Source of the DNA: Chloroflexota bacterium
Lineage (GTDB): Bacteria; Chloroflexota; Anaerolineae; UBA1429
Assembly: GCA_012841405.1 (NCBI GenBank)
Contig: DUUT01000110.1
Location: forward strand, 1 to 54,331
DNA: 54,331 nt
Direction: 5' to 3'
The position numbers and the translations under genes are program-made. The notes beneath the pieces were generated by a model. That model ran no database searches. It saw nothing but the letters and a program-made list of their open reading frames with translations, and was not told the origin of the DNA. Below are positions 1-8,384 of the stretch, in pieces. Every line of letters begins with the position of its first letter. Position 1 is the stretch's first letter.

Positions 1-644
1 GCCCCCCCGCCCGACACCACCAGCAGGGCACTCCAGTGGTGGATGGGCAACCCGCCCACCACCGACTCGGGCACCACCTCCACGAGCTCTGGTGGGACGT
101 AGGGCCACAACCACCCCTGGGACACGATGGCGTGGGTGCGCACCGGATCAGCCATGAGGAACACATCGGCTGCGCTGCCCCCTCCGCCGGCATCCTCGCT
201 CAACCGCAGGGCAATGTCCCCCGCGCTCCAGGTATAGCCCTCCACCGCCATGCCCGGGTGTGCCTCGACCATCGCCTCCAGCGACGTCAGCCCGCGCGAC
301 GAATCGCTGTAGAGCATCACCAGTCCCTCGTCGAGCGCCTGCCGGCGGACGGCCTCGGCATCCTCATCGAGGCGCTGATGGGGGCCCAGGCGGGCGCGCT
401 CCAGCCAATCATCGTCCGGGGGGATGGCGGTGGGCGTCGCCACCGGCGTGCTGACCAGTGGCGTGACGCGCACCGGCGTGGGGCGGGTGGGTTCGGCCGT
501 AGCCGTCGGCGGGACAGCGGTGGGGCGTGGCTGGCTCAGGGGGAAGGGGGGTGCCCCCTTTTCCGGGAATGGCTCGCAGGCCGCCAGCAGCGAAGCACAG
601 AGCACGAGTACGATAATGGGCACGTGGGCACGATGCGAGAGCAT
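1..644 (-). CDS. Extracellular solute-binding lipoprotein (Fe(III)/Fbp-like), 3' end outside window
   Basis: The reading frame is open from ATG at 644 to the window edge (214 codons visible). A GGAGGAAC ribosome-binding site lies just upstream. The N-terminus is a lipoprotein signal (hydrophobic stretch, then LLAAC with Cys23 as lipidation site), followed by a Pro/Thr-rich linker to about residue 70. The folded part starts near DDDWLERARLGPH. The segment AADVFLMADP resembles the 'ADVF...D' motif of Fbp-type iron and other family 1 binding proteins, and a TWSAGDIALRLSEDAGGG stretch precedes it. It would act at the outer membrane face, delivering ligand to an ABC permease. It follows the operon at 954-8115 on the same strand, so it may supply the same system, but a 310-bp gap separates it and it has its own ribosome-binding site. 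The ligand cannot be told from the sequence. Confidence 0.85.
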   Translation of the reverse strand, partial: MLSHRAHVPIIVLVLCASLLAACEPFPEKGAPPFPLSQPRPTAVPPTATAEPTRPTPVRVTPLVSTPVATPTAIPPDDDWLERARLGPHQRLDEDAEAVRRQALDEGLVMLYSDSSRGLTSLEAMVEAHPGMAVEGYTWSAGDIALRLSEDAGGGGSAADVFLMADPVRTHAIVSQGWLWPYVPPELVEVVPESVVGGLPIHHWSALLVVSGGG

Positions 645-953
645 TGTTCCTCCGCGCGGCATTATGGCACAGGTCACCACATCCGGCAACGCGGGGCCGC
701 CGGAGTGGTGTGTCCACGCTTCTCGGCGTTGCACCCGTGCAGCGAACAGAGGGGCACAGCGCCGATCGCCGGGCATGCTCAGCCCCTCCCACCTCCCCCT
801 GTGGGAGGCGAGAGGGTCTTGGCTGAAGGAACAGGGAGAAACGGGCACAGCCGACAGCGCGAGAGCCGCGCGACGATCAGACCGTAAGGCAGACTGTGGG
901 ACGGGTCGGGTGGGTCGACGCTCCCGGTACCGTACCCTCCCAGCCCGGGTGCC
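645..953. other. Intergenic stretch with a hairpin, no gene seen
   Basis: I see no credible gene here. The plus-strand frames that cross it are shadows of the two minus-strand genes. It contains a short perfect hairpin (785-792 with 801-808, CCTCCCAC/GTGGGAGG). A weak minus-strand promoter candidate (TTGCCG-N17-CATAAT, 661-689) lies very close to the start of the lipoprotein gene at 644. No clear T-tract terminator follows the gene ending at 954. Confidence 0.45.
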
Positions 954-2093
954 TCACGCCTCCGGCACGTGGATGGCGGCCATCACACCGTGGTTGTACA
1001 GCGCCCGCACAAAGCACTCCAGAGTGATATCCGCCCCGAACGAGGCGTGTGTCATGACCGCCCGGGCACCAACGGCAGCGGTGCGTCCAGGGAACCGCCG
1101 GCCGATGGCGTCCTCTGGCAACGCGCAAAAGATCCCGGAGAAGGGGTATGGCTTGTTCTCATCGTCGTACAGCTCGTAGCGGTACCCCGGCGGATAGGGG
1201 AACTCGACGAAATGCCGACCCGTTGCGATCGCCAGGTACTGCGCGTCGCCCACGGCATAGTGATACCACCCCCACGTGTTGTCTACCGGCTCGAAGGACA
1301 GGGGGAACGTCTGACACCCCACCGCCTCCACGAGAATCAGCGCGACTCGGCGCTCCTGCGCCATCGCGAGGACGCTCGCGGCAATGTCGGTAAGCCTCGC
1401 GGCCGGACGGCGTAGACCATGCACTGGAATAGTGGCGTCATGCGCGGGCAGCGCGTAAATCTTGCGCGCACCCGTGTTCACCCCGCGAAAGATCCATCCC
1501 TCCCGGGCCGCTACGATGTACTCTGGGGCGGCGTCGTAAAAGGCAGTGCAGCCTCCAAGTTCCCGGCGGACGTCGTCAATCGGTAGGATGTGCTCCACGC
1601 CCGGGTGCCCCGCCAGCCGCTGCAGGTCGCGTTCCGAGGGGCGGTTCAGGCCGCAATAGCGCACCGACATCCCCCCGGCGATCGGTACGCCGTCCAGGTC
1701 ACTGGTGTCGATCTGTCCTACGAGGGGGGTCAATCCCCCAAGCCCCACGATCACCGGCTCAAAACCCGTTTCGGTGATGAATCGGTCGATCTCGCCAAAG
1801 GTAGCGCGCAGGCTCGCCGCGCGCTCGTCGAGCCGCTGCCGCCCGAACATGGGCGGGAAGTAGAGGCCGGCATAGTCGAGACAGATGAGCCCCGGGCGGT
1901 ACGCCTGGTCCAGGGCGATGGCGACGTCCGTCACCCAGCGGTCGCCCCCGCCCGCCAAGTCGCCGGGGTAGGGATGCGCGCGGGCGAGGCGTCGACCCAG
2001 GTCGAGGAGCGGGTGCTGCGCCTCGATAGTACGCCCGGTGCGCAGGTCCACCGTCGTCTGCCATTCCACAACATCGATCAGGCCAATGTCCAT
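954..2093 (-). CDS. Uncharacterised 379-residue protein next to radical SAM gene
   Basis: I do not recognise this family. The start is ATG at 2093, preceded by AAAGGACG. It overlaps the 3' end of the radical SAM gene by 16 bp, so the two are translationally linked. An upstream ATG at 2168 would lie deep inside the neighbour and is rejected. There is no signal peptide or membrane segment, so it is probably cytoplasmic. It begins MDIGLIDVVEW and contains an acidic segment GGGDRWVTDVAIALD, a LICLDYAGLYFPPMF stretch, a Gly-rich VIVGLGGLTPL loop and a C-terminal half rich in aromatic residues (NTWGWYHYAVGD, FPYPPGYRYELYDDE). Two Cys (YCGL, GGCTAF) and one in VEAVGCQTF are visible but form no known cluster motif. 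Position suggests a substrate or partner of the radical SAM enzyme; that is inference only. Confidence 0.8.
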   Translation of the reverse strand: MDIGLIDVVEWQTTVDLRTGRTIEAQHPLLDLGRRLARAHPYPGDLAGGGDRWVTDVAIALDQAYRPGLICLDYAGLYFPPMFGRQRLDERAASLRATFGEIDRFITETGFEPVIVGLGGLTPLVGQIDTSDLDGVPIAGGMSVRYCGLNRPSERDLQRLAGHPGVEHILPIDDVRRELGGCTAFYDAAPEYIVAAREGWIFRGVNTGARKIYALPAHDATIPVHGLRRPAARLTDIAASVLAMAQERRVALILVEAVGCQTFPLSFEPVDNTWGWYHYAVGDAQYLAIATGRHFVEFPYPPGYRYELYDDENKPYPFSGIFCALPEDAIGRRFPGRTAAVGARAVMTHASFGADITLECFVRALYNHGVMAAIHVPEA

Positions 2094-3124
2094 ACGGATT
2101 CGTCCTTTGAGTGCCAGGTGACGGCCGGGCCGGCGATCCCCAGGTTGGCACCGCACCGGCCACAGCACTGCGCCGCGTCGAGATTGTACGACAGCGCCTT
2201 CGAGCTGCAGCCGCTGAGATTGATGCGCTCAATGGCCAGGGCGCCACACGTCGGGCAAATCGTGCTGACCCATTGCGAGCCCACGAAATTCCCAAAGTAG
2301 ATATAGACGAGCGAGCAGCGGGCCTCCTCCAGAGCGGCCACGACAGCATCGATGGAGGGCCGCTCATAGTCAGCCATCTTGTACTCGGGGAGCAGACGAA
2401 AGACGTGCCAGGGGATGCGGCGATCGATGGCGCCCAGGGCAGCGGCGATCGCCGGGATTTCGTGGTCGTTCACCCCCTGCACGATGGGAGTGCTGACCTC
2501 CACGTGCGTCAGGGCGTGCATGGTGGCGATGTTGCGCAGCACGACGGCAAACGGCGAGGCGCCATCCGCAGTAGCGGGCAAGCCGACGTGCTCGGCAAAG
2601 AAGGAAGTCTCCAGCCCCTTGATGCTCACATTCACAAAGTCAAAGGCCCGCCCCATCCGCTCTGTCATCTCGGGCTGGGTATACCCGTTCGTGAGCGCCC
2701 CAACGGCAAGGCCCGCGGCGCGCGCCACGTCGGACAGCTCCAAGAGTGTCGGTAGGGCTACCGTCGGCTCGTTGACGGCAAAAGCAATGTTGTGGCAGCC
2801 ATAGTCATTGGCGAACTTGACCACGCGCTCCGGCGTGAGGGCATAGATCAGCAGGTCTTCGGGCGCCGAACGCGCAACGTGGGCGTTCGAGCAATAGTGG
2901 CAGTCAAAGTTGCATCCAGCGCCGCCCAAGATGAGGGTGCGGCTGCCAGGTTGAAAGTGAAAGAAGGGTACGGTCTCGATGTGGGCAATCTGGATCGAGC
3001 TGTAGCGGTGGGGCCAGCGCTCCACCACAGCTCCGTCTCGCAGCGTATACATGCCACAGAAACCACCCCCGCCCAGCGTGAGGGTGCAGCGCCTCTCGCA
3101 GTAGGGGCACATGTGCGTCGTCAT
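2078..3124 (-). CDS. Radical SAM enzyme, AmmeMemoRadiSam/PflA-activase-like
   Basis: This predicted [4Fe-4S] S-adenosylmethionine radical enzyme has 348 residues. The radical SAM motif is CNFDCHYC (Cys71, 75, 78). In front of it is a second Cys set (Cys6, 9, 13, 23) in CPYCERRC...GFCGMY, followed by a PFFHFQPGS segment. This N-terminal layout is what I know from AmmeMemoRadiSam-system and PflA-like radical SAM proteins. The C-terminal part carries further CxxC pairs (CPTCGAL, CCGRCGAN) like a zinc ribbon or auxiliary cluster site. The ATG overlaps the stop of the ABC ATPase gene (ATGA), and the next gene overlaps its own end, so all three are tightly coupled. The substrate is unknown. Placement inside a metal/cofactor-type ABC operon suggests processing of the imported ligand or activation of a dependent enzyme, but this is inference. 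Confidence 0.88.
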   Translation of the reverse strand: MTTHMCPYCERRCTLTLGGGGFCGMYTLRDGAVVERWPHRYSSIQIAHIETVPFFHFQPGSRTLILGGAGCNFDCHYCSNAHVARSAPEDLLIYALTPERVVKFANDYGCHNIAFAVNEPTVALPTLLELSDVARAAGLAVGALTNGYTQPEMTERMGRAFDFVNVSIKGLETSFFAEHVGLPATADGASPFAVVLRNIATMHALTHVEVSTPIVQGVNDHEIPAIAAALGAIDRRIPWHVFRLLPEYKMADYERPSIDAVVAALEEARCSLVYIYFGNFVGSQWVSTICPTCGALAIERINLSGCSSKALSYNLDAAQCCGRCGANLGIAGPAVTWHSKDESVWTLA

Positions 3125-3948
3125 GAATCCTCCTCTCGTCTCTGCCGCCCATCAGCAAAGGGCTGCAGCATGGGCACGACGACCTGCCGCTCCCCATCCA
3201 TGGCCATGTCCATGGCCATGACCGCTACCTCGATACCATAGAGGGCGCGCAGATGCTCTGCGGTCACGACGTCGCGGGGCGCGCCCTGTGCCAGGATGCT
3301 TCCCTCCTTCATCAGGTAGACGTGGTGGGCGACGAGCAGGGCGTGATCCGGATGGTGGGTCGACATGAGAACCGCCAACCCTTGTTCTCGCGCCAGGCGC
3401 TCTACGACCATGAGCAACAACATCTGGTTACCGAAATCGAGGTGCGACGTCGGCTCGTCCAGGAGCAGGATGCTAGGCTCTTGCGCGAGCGCGCGGGCGA
3501 TGAGCACGAGCTGCCGCTCACCACCACTGATCTCGGTGTAGCGCGCCGAGCGCAGGTGGCTGCACCCCACGGTCTCGAGCGCCCGCTCCGCGATGGCGGT
3601 ATCGCGTGGGCCCGGCGACGCGAGAAATCCCAGGTGCGGCGTGCGCCCCATGCGCACCGCCTCGAGCACCGAGTAGGGAAAGACGGTGTGATGCTCCTGA
3701 AAGACATAGGCGATGCGCCGGGCGCGCTCCGTCTCGCCGTACTCGTTCAGGGCGCGGCCCTCCAGGGTGACCCTCCCCTCCCGCAGCGCCAGAGCGCCCC
3801 CGAGGCAGCGCAACAGCGTCGTCTTGCCACACCCGTTGGGCCCCAACAGGGCATCGACACGCCCGCATTCGAGGGATAGGCTCAAATCGGTAAAGATGGG
3901 CCGATCATAGGAGAAGGAGCCGTGCTCCAGTGTCAAAATAGCCGTCAT
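3121..3948 (-). CDS. FecE/BtuD-type ABC transporter ATPase with Met-rich tail
   Basis: This is the ATPase of a vitamin B12/siderophore/molybdate-class (type II) importer, 275 residues. Visible motifs are Walker A GPNGCGKTT (residues 36-44), Q-loop in VFQEHH, signature SGGERQ, Walker B ILLLDEPTS and H-loop STHHPDH. Start: ATG at 3948, with a GGGGGGTGG stretch upstream. A GTG at 3960 would overlap the permease stop and is less likely. Beyond the usual domain end the protein carries a tail VAVMAMDMAMDGERQVVV, a small internal repeat encoded by ATGGCCATG units near 3196-3224. Such a Met-rich tail is unusual, and could bind soft metal or be neutral. The gene lies between the permease (2-bp gap) and the radical SAM gene (ATGA overlap). 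Confidence 0.95.
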   Translation of the reverse strand: MTAILTLEHGSFSYDRPIFTDLSLSLECGRVDALLGPNGCGKTTLLRCLGGALALREGRVTLEGRALNEYGETERARRIAYVFQEHHTVFPYSVLEAVRMGRTPHLGFLASPGPRDTAIAERALETVGCSHLRSARYTEISGGERQLVLIARALAQEPSILLLDEPTSHLDFGNQMLLLMVVERLAREQGLAVLMSTHHPDHALLVAHHVYLMKEGSILAQGAPRDVVTAEHLRALYGIEVAVMAMDMAMDGERQVVVPMLQPFADGRQRREEDS

Positions 3949-3950
3949 CG

Positions 3951-4991
3951 CTAGTGCCACCCCCCGCGCGTTCGACGTAGCATGAGCGCGAAAAAGGGCG
4001 CCCCGATGAGCGCGGTGAGGATCCCCAACGGCACCTCAGCCGCCGTGAGCGTGCGCGACAGATCATCGATCAGGGTGAGGTAGCCGGCCCCAAGAAGCAG
4101 CGAGGCTGGCAACAACCAGCGGTGGTTGGGGCCCACGAGCAATCGCCCCACGTGGGGGATGACCAGCCCGACCCAGCCGATAATGCCGCAGACGCTCACC
4201 GCCGTCGCCGTGACCAGCGTGCACGCCACGATGATCACCGCCTTGAGCAGCTCGACCTTGACGCCCAGCGCTCGCGCCTCCTCATCGCCGAGGGAGAGGA
4301 TGTTGATGCGCCAGCGCACCGCCAGAAGCGTCGCGATCCCCACCGCCATGGGGGGGACGGCGGCCACCGTTTCGCCCCGCGATACCGTGGACAGGCTGCC
4401 CATCAGCCAGAAGACGATGGCGGGCAGCTTTTCGTTCGGGTCGGCAACGTACTTGATCAGCGACAGCAGCGCCGAAAAGATCGACCCCACCACGATCCCG
4501 GCGAGGACGAGCATCAGCGTAGGGGTCGTACGATAGATGCGCCCGATGAGATAGGTGAGCGCCACGGCGGCGATGCCAAAGCAGAGCGCCGAGAGCTGGA
4601 TGGCGAGGGTGTTGCCGCCCAGAAGGATCGCGAGCGCCGCACCAAAGCCACCCCCGGCGGTGACGCCAAGGATGTCGGGGCTCACCAGAGGGTTGCGGAA
4701 CATGCCCTGGAAGGCAGCCCCGCTGATAGCGAGGCTGCCCCCCACGAACATCGCGAGGACCACCCGTGGTAGACGGATATTCCAGACGACGGTATCGACG
4801 TTGTCGACCCAGGTGCGCTCCACGGGGACAAGAGGCGAGGCCAACACGCGCACCAGCGTGCCCGGGTCGATGGGGTAGCGCCCCAAGAACAGGGACACCA
4901 CCGCGATGGCCAGCACCGACGCTGCCAGCGCCGCCACGATGGCGTGTTGGCGCGCCTCCTCCGCACCCCGGGATGCTGCTCGTGCCGCCAT
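3951..4991 (-). CDS. FecCD-family ABC transporter permease
   Basis: This integral membrane subunit has 346 residues and about ten hydrophobic segments, as expected for FecCD/BtuC permeases. Family hallmarks include IRLPRVVLAMFVGGSLAISG, AFQGMFRNPLVSPDILGV, the SLGDEEARALGV cytoplasmic loop (ATPase-coupling region) and GWVGLVIPHVGRLLVG. The start is ATG at 4991, four bases after the stop of the lipoprotein gene. An ATG at 5129 opens a longer frame, but that adds arginine-rich shadow sequence inside the neighbour. Known substrates of this class are cobalamin, ferric siderophores, heme and, for the MolBC branch of Haemophilus and Archaeoglobus, molybdate or tungstate. The context of a molybdopterin-fold lipoprotein makes the last group attractive, but the sequence does not decide it. 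Confidence 0.95.
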   Translation of the reverse strand: MAARAASRGAEEARQHAIVAALAASVLAIAVVSLFLGRYPIDPGTLVRVLASPLVPVERTWVDNVDTVVWNIRLPRVVLAMFVGGSLAISGAAFQGMFRNPLVSPDILGVTAGGGFGAALAILLGGNTLAIQLSALCFGIAAVALTYLIGRIYRTTPTLMLVLAGIVVGSIFSALLSLIKYVADPNEKLPAIVFWLMGSLSTVSRGETVAAVPPMAVGIATLLAVRWRINILSLGDEEARALGVKVELLKAVIIVACTLVTATAVSVCGIIGWVGLVIPHVGRLLVGPNHRWLLPASLLLGAGYLTLIDDLSRTLTAAEVPLGILTALIGAPFFALMLRRTRGGWH

Positions 4992-4995
4992 GGCG

Positions 4996-7900
4996 CTACT
5001 CACCGAGGATTGCTTGCAGTTCGGCATCGTCAAAGGCGCGGCCATAGACGCGCTCGTAGAACGTCGCCGCCTCGGCGACAATGTCCAAGTCCAGCGTCTC
5101 CGGGTAGAGCTTGTCGGCCAGCCAGACACGCGCCATGGCCGATTCCAGGTGGGGCCGACCCCACGGGCCGACGTACCCCGGCGAGGCTCGGAACACGCGC
5201 CCTTCCTTCACGGCGCTGATGCCTGCCCAGCGCGGATCGTTCAGCACATCGTCCACCCCATCCTGGCAGGCGTTATCCAGCACCACTACCTGCGGGTCCC
5301 ACAGCATGATCTGCTCCATCGACACGCTGTGCGAGCCGCCCCCCGTGAGCGCAGCGGCGACGTTCACGCCGCCGGCGTCGAGGATCTCATAGTGCCAGGT
5401 GGATTCGGCCCCATAGGTGGACATCATGTCGTTGCCCGCCACATAGACGCGGGCGCGTTCATCCGGCGACAGGTCTCGCAGCGTCGCGCGGATAGTGGCC
5501 ATGCGCTCCTGGTAGTAGCCGACGATCTCGCCCGCCCGATCCTCAACGCCCATGAGCTCGGACAGGAAGCGCAGCGTCGGGGCGTAGAGGTTGAGATCGA
5601 TGCAGACCACGGGGATGCCCATCATCTCCTGGAGTTTGTCGGGGTCACGCTGCCACGAGACGGTGAGCACCACGTCGGGATTCACCGCCAGGATGCTCTC
5701 CGCGTTCGCGTCAAAGAAGGCGCAGGGAGCAGACTTGTCGGCCAACTCGGGGAAGGCCGCCATGAGGTTGGCGTTCGCCGGCGTCATGCTGTCGACGGCC
5801 GCCAGCCGATCGCCCACCCCGAGCGCCATGAGGCTCGCGGTGATGTCCGACGAGAGGGGCATTGCTCGAGCGATGTGCCGTGGCACCTCGACCTTGCGGC
5901 CAATCATATCGGTGACGATACGCGTCTCAGAGGTCGCGGTGAGGCCACTGCCGAGTTTCGGCCCGGTGTAATCCACACCGAACACGGCTCGGTAAAAGGC
6001 ATCGGCCTCGGCATCGATGTCAATGTCGGCAAAGCGCTCGGGGTAGAGGATCTGGGCCAGCCACTCGATGCAGAACAGGGCGCGAGGAGAGGAAAAGTCC
6101 CAGCTCGCCTCGGGCAGACTGTACACGCGGCGGTTCTTGATGGCCGACACGCCCTGCACCTTGGGATCGGCCAGGATGGCGTCGACGTCCACACCGTTCA
6201 GGACGATGATCACCTCTGGGTCCCACACGAGGAGCTGCTCCGCCGAGACCTCCGGATGCCATCCCTCCAGATCTGCGGCGACGTTGATGCCCCCCGCCAT
6301 GACGATCTGGGCATGCTCAAAGGTCGTGCCGGTGTATGCCTTGTAGATATCGTGCCCGCCATAGAAGACGCGCACCTTCTCCGACTCGGGGATATCCTTC
6401 ACGCGCTCGGTGACGAAATCCAGGGTACCCTGCAGGGTGGCGATGAGGCGTTCCGCCGCCTCCTCGGCATTGACGCACTGCGCCACGATGCGGATGTCGT
6501 TCATATAGTCTTCGATCGTCTCAAAGTGCGCGATGACGATCGGCATGTCGGGGACCTGCTTCTGCAGCGCCTCGGCCTGGGCGATGCGCCCATAGCCGCC
6601 ATGCAGCACCACGTCGGGGTTGAGGCGCAGCATCTCTTCCGCGCTGATATCGCGGTTGCGGAAGGGAGCGGCGCGCTCCATCAGTTCGGGGTGGATGGAG
6701 GCGATGAACTCGCCATAGCTCTCCCCCGCCTTGACCATCTCGTCCACGGCAATGATCTTGTCCACCTGCCCCAGAGCACAGATGATCTCGGTGGTGCCCG
6801 ACCGCATCGAGGCGACGGCGGACACGTGCGCCGGGATGGTCACTTCCTTGCCCAACGAGTCGACCACCACGCGCGTCTCGCCGGTGGTGGGCTTCACGCG
6901 CGTCGGCAGGGGCTCCGCTGAGGAAGGGGCTCCCTCGTCGATGGTGATGGTGGCCAGCATCTTGACCCAGCTGCCGCGGCTGATCCCCGGCAGCACAGAG
7001 CCCACCGAGCCGCCCGACTCGTAGGCCAGGAGGCATTCGGGGCTCAGCGCGTCGATGCTCACACCGGCGGCATAGCCATCACTGGCGGTCATGAGGATCG
7101 AGCCCTCAGTGATGCCTGCGGCCTCGAGCACCTCTAACAGCGACACGCCCTGGTAGGTCTTGCCGTCGATCTCTTGCTCTACCTGGGGGAACGCCTGGAG
7201 GTCCGCCAGGGTAAAGGGCTTGCCGTTGACAACGAGGATGGCATCGGCGGGAATCTCGGGCTCGGAGGCGGTACCGCCGCTCGCCGTAGCGCCCTCTACC
7301 GAGATCTCGGCGAGCATTTTGACCCACAGGCCCTTGTCCATGCCGGGGAACACGGCTCCCACGGTGCCATCGTCGGCATAGGCCAGGAGACACGCTGGCG
7401 TGAGCGTGGCCACGTCGACGTTGGCCGAGTACCCATCGCTGGCCGTCATGGTGATCGTGCCCGAGGTCACACCGGCGGCCTCGAGGGCGTCGAGAATGCG
7501 CACGCCCTGGTACGTTCTGCCGTCAATATCTTGGCTCAGCTGTTCGAGGGCCTCGAGATCGTCCTGGGTGAACGCCTGGCCGTTGATGGAAATCACCGGC
7601 TCGGCCTCGGCCTCTGTCTCTGCCTCTGCCTCAGCCGTCGCCCCACCCACGGTAATCTCGACGACATCCTTCACCCAGGCGCCGCCACCGAGCCCAGGCA
7701 TGACGGCATCCAAACCGCCGTCATCGTTGTAGGCCAACAAGCAGTCGTCGTTGACATCAGCGACGGCGACCTCAGAGGCATAGCCGTCGGACGCTACAAG
7801 GGTGATGGCACCATCAGCGATGTTGACCTTGTGCAGCAATGCGCGTAGGCCGATGCCGGTGTAGGTGGCCTCCTCCCCCTTGGGCGTCTCGACGGTCTTG

Positions 7901-8115
7901 GTGACCTCGAGGTCACGCAGGGCGGCGCCATCGAAGGGCTGGCCATCTACCGTGAGGCGTATGTCGGTCGCTGCCTCCCGAGGCGGGGGCGTCGACTCGG
8001 CGGCGGGCGCAGCAGTCGGCGATGGAGGCGTCGTGGGCTTGGCGGCGCAAGCGCACAAACCCACCATGAGGAACAGGGATACCACGATGACGACAATGGG
8101 GATTCTGGGACGCAT
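4996..8115 (-). CDS. Giant lipoprotein: three Oxidored_molyb-like repeats plus two BtuF/FecB-like binding domains
   Basis: This 1039-residue surface lipoprotein starts at ATG 8115 behind GGAGGAG. The signal peptide ends in LCAC, with Cys23 as lipidation site. After a Pro/Ala linker come three homologous repeats (roughly 50-155, 170-270, 282-382) with the pattern VNGKPFT..DL, YQGVSLLEVLEAAGI, TASDGYAA, a conserved CLLAY and a final WVKMLATITI. This is the sulfite-oxidase (Oxidored_molyb) fold signature as I know it. The usual molybdopterin-ligating Cys, which lies early in the domain, is not evident. Instead each repeat has a Cys in xxCLLAY. Repeats one and two are joined by a Glu/Ala linker (AEAEAETEAEAE). 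Two TroA/BtuF-type binding domains follow (about 395-715 and 720-1039), each with the 'xSxRxLxxxEWLAxxLYPE'-like end of the family. It is the first gene behind the attenuator leader and should feed the FecCD permease. Confidence 0.9.
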   Translation of the reverse strand: MRPRIPIVVIVVSLFLMVGLCACAAKPTTPPSPTAAPAAESTPPPREAATDIRLTVDGQPFDGAALRDLEVTKTVETPKGEEATYTGIGLRALLHKVNIADGAITLVASDGYASEVAVADVNDDCLLAYNDDGGLDAVMPGLGGGAWVKDVVEITVGGATAEAEAETEAEAEPVISINGQAFTQDDLEALEQLSQDIDGRTYQGVRILDALEAAGVTSGTITMTASDGYSANVDVATLTPACLLAYADDGTVGAVFPGMDKGLWVKMLAEISVEGATASGGTASEPEIPADAILVVNGKPFTLADLQAFPQVEQEIDGKTYQGVSLLEVLEAAGITEGSILMTASDGYAAGVSIDALSPECLLAYESGGSVGSVLPGISRGSWVKMLATITIDEGAPSSAEPLPTRVKPTTGETRVVVDSLGKEVTIPAHVSAVASMRSGTTEIICALGQVDKIIAVDEMVKAGESYGEFIASIHPELMERAAPFRNRDISAEEMLRLNPDVVLHGGYGRIAQAEALQKQVPDMPIVIAHFETIEDYMNDIRIVAQCVNAEEAAERLIATLQGTLDFVTERVKDIPESEKVRVFYGGHDIYKAYTGTTFEHAQIVMAGGINVAADLEGWHPEVSAEQLLVWDPEVIIVLNGVDVDAILADPKVQGVSAIKNRRVYSLPEASWDFSSPRALFCIEWLAQILYPERFADIDIDAEADAFYRAVFGVDYTGPKLGSGLTATSETRIVTDMIGRKVEVPRHIARAMPLSSDITASLMALGVGDRLAAVDSMTPANANLMAAFPELADKSAPCAFFDANAESILAVNPDVVLTVSWQRDPDKLQEMMGIPVVCIDLNLYAPTLRFLSELMGVEDRAGEIVGYYQERMATIRATLRDLSPDERARVYVAGNDMMSTYGAESTWHYEILDAGGVNVAAALTGGGSHSVSMEQIMLWDPQVVVLDNACQDGVDDVLNDPRWAGISAVKEGRVFRASPGYVGPWGRPHLESAMARVWLADKLYPETLDLDIVAEAATFYERVYGRAFDDAELQAILGE

Positions 8116-8198
8116 GTGTGGCTCCTCCGGTGCGTGATGACGCGTCTCGCGAAGGTGCGGTGGCACACGGACTCCCGCCCGGGGCCACCGCCCCACAC

Positions 8199-8237
8199 AA
8201 AAGGACGGTGCCCCCGCGCGACAAGGAGGCACCGTCC
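8199..8237 (-). terminator. Intrinsic terminator in leader of lipoprotein/ABC operon (attenuator)
   Basis: A perfect 10-bp stem is formed by 8228-8237 and 8203-8212 (GGACGGTGCC/GGCACCGTCC read on the minus strand) around a 15-nt loop. It is followed directly by TTTTG. It lies between the promoter at 8385-8412 and the first gene of the operon, so it would stop transcripts before the lipoprotein gene unless an upstream RNA structure prevents it. Confidence 0.85.
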
Positions 8238-8256
8238 GAGATGGCCGGCGCTGAGG

Positions 8257-8362
8257 GTCTCCTTTCCTAACGCGGGAGGCGTGGCCGTTTCCAGCCGCAC
8301 CCTATCGCCCAGCGCTCATGGGCAAGCCGTGCGCTTGCCGGTAGAGCGGCTGGGTCGGAGAC
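8257..8362 (-). promoter_or_regulatory. Structured 5' leader, riboswitch candidate (Moco-like?)
   Basis: Read on the minus strand, this segment folds into nested stems. A closing stem GTCTCC (8362-8357) pairs with GGAGAC (8262-8257). Inside it CCCAGC pairs with GCTGGG, enclosing GCTC/GAGC and GGCAAGC/GCTTGCC. A second arm GGTGCGGC...GGCCACGCC is capped by a GAAA tetraloop. The single strand ACGCCTCCCGCG and the closing AGGAAAGGAGACC flank it. Together with the terminator downstream this is the layout of a riboswitch. The CTCC/GGAAAGGAG closing pair, the GCCTCC strand and the GNRA loop recall the molybdenum-cofactor (Moco) RNA family as I remember it, and the first gene has molybdopterin-fold repeats. 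A cobalamin riboswitch is the main alternative, but I do not see a full B12 box or GCCACTG core. The assignment to a family is uncertain; the structured attenuator is well supported. Confidence 0.6.
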
Positions 8363-8384
8363 GAACTATGGATTATGCAGGCTC

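Noticed and set aside
36..887. Plus-strand open frame over the first 900 bases
   Set aside because: It is antisense to the lipoprotein gene, whose frame has a lipobox, ribosome-binding site and recognisable binding-protein motif. The plus frame reads as Arg/His/Gly-rich shadow sequence.
4906..6921. 671-codon plus-strand open frame
   Set aside because: It lies wholly antisense to the FecCD and lipoprotein genes. Composition is typical of a GC-rich shadow frame (His/Arg/Asp-rich) and there are no motifs.
8257..8362. Cobalamin riboswitch upstream of the ABC operon
   Set aside because: A GGAGACC segment and BtuF/BtuCD-like genes prompted the idea. The full B12 box and the conserved GCCACTG core are not present, so I list it only as an alternative to a Moco-like RNA.
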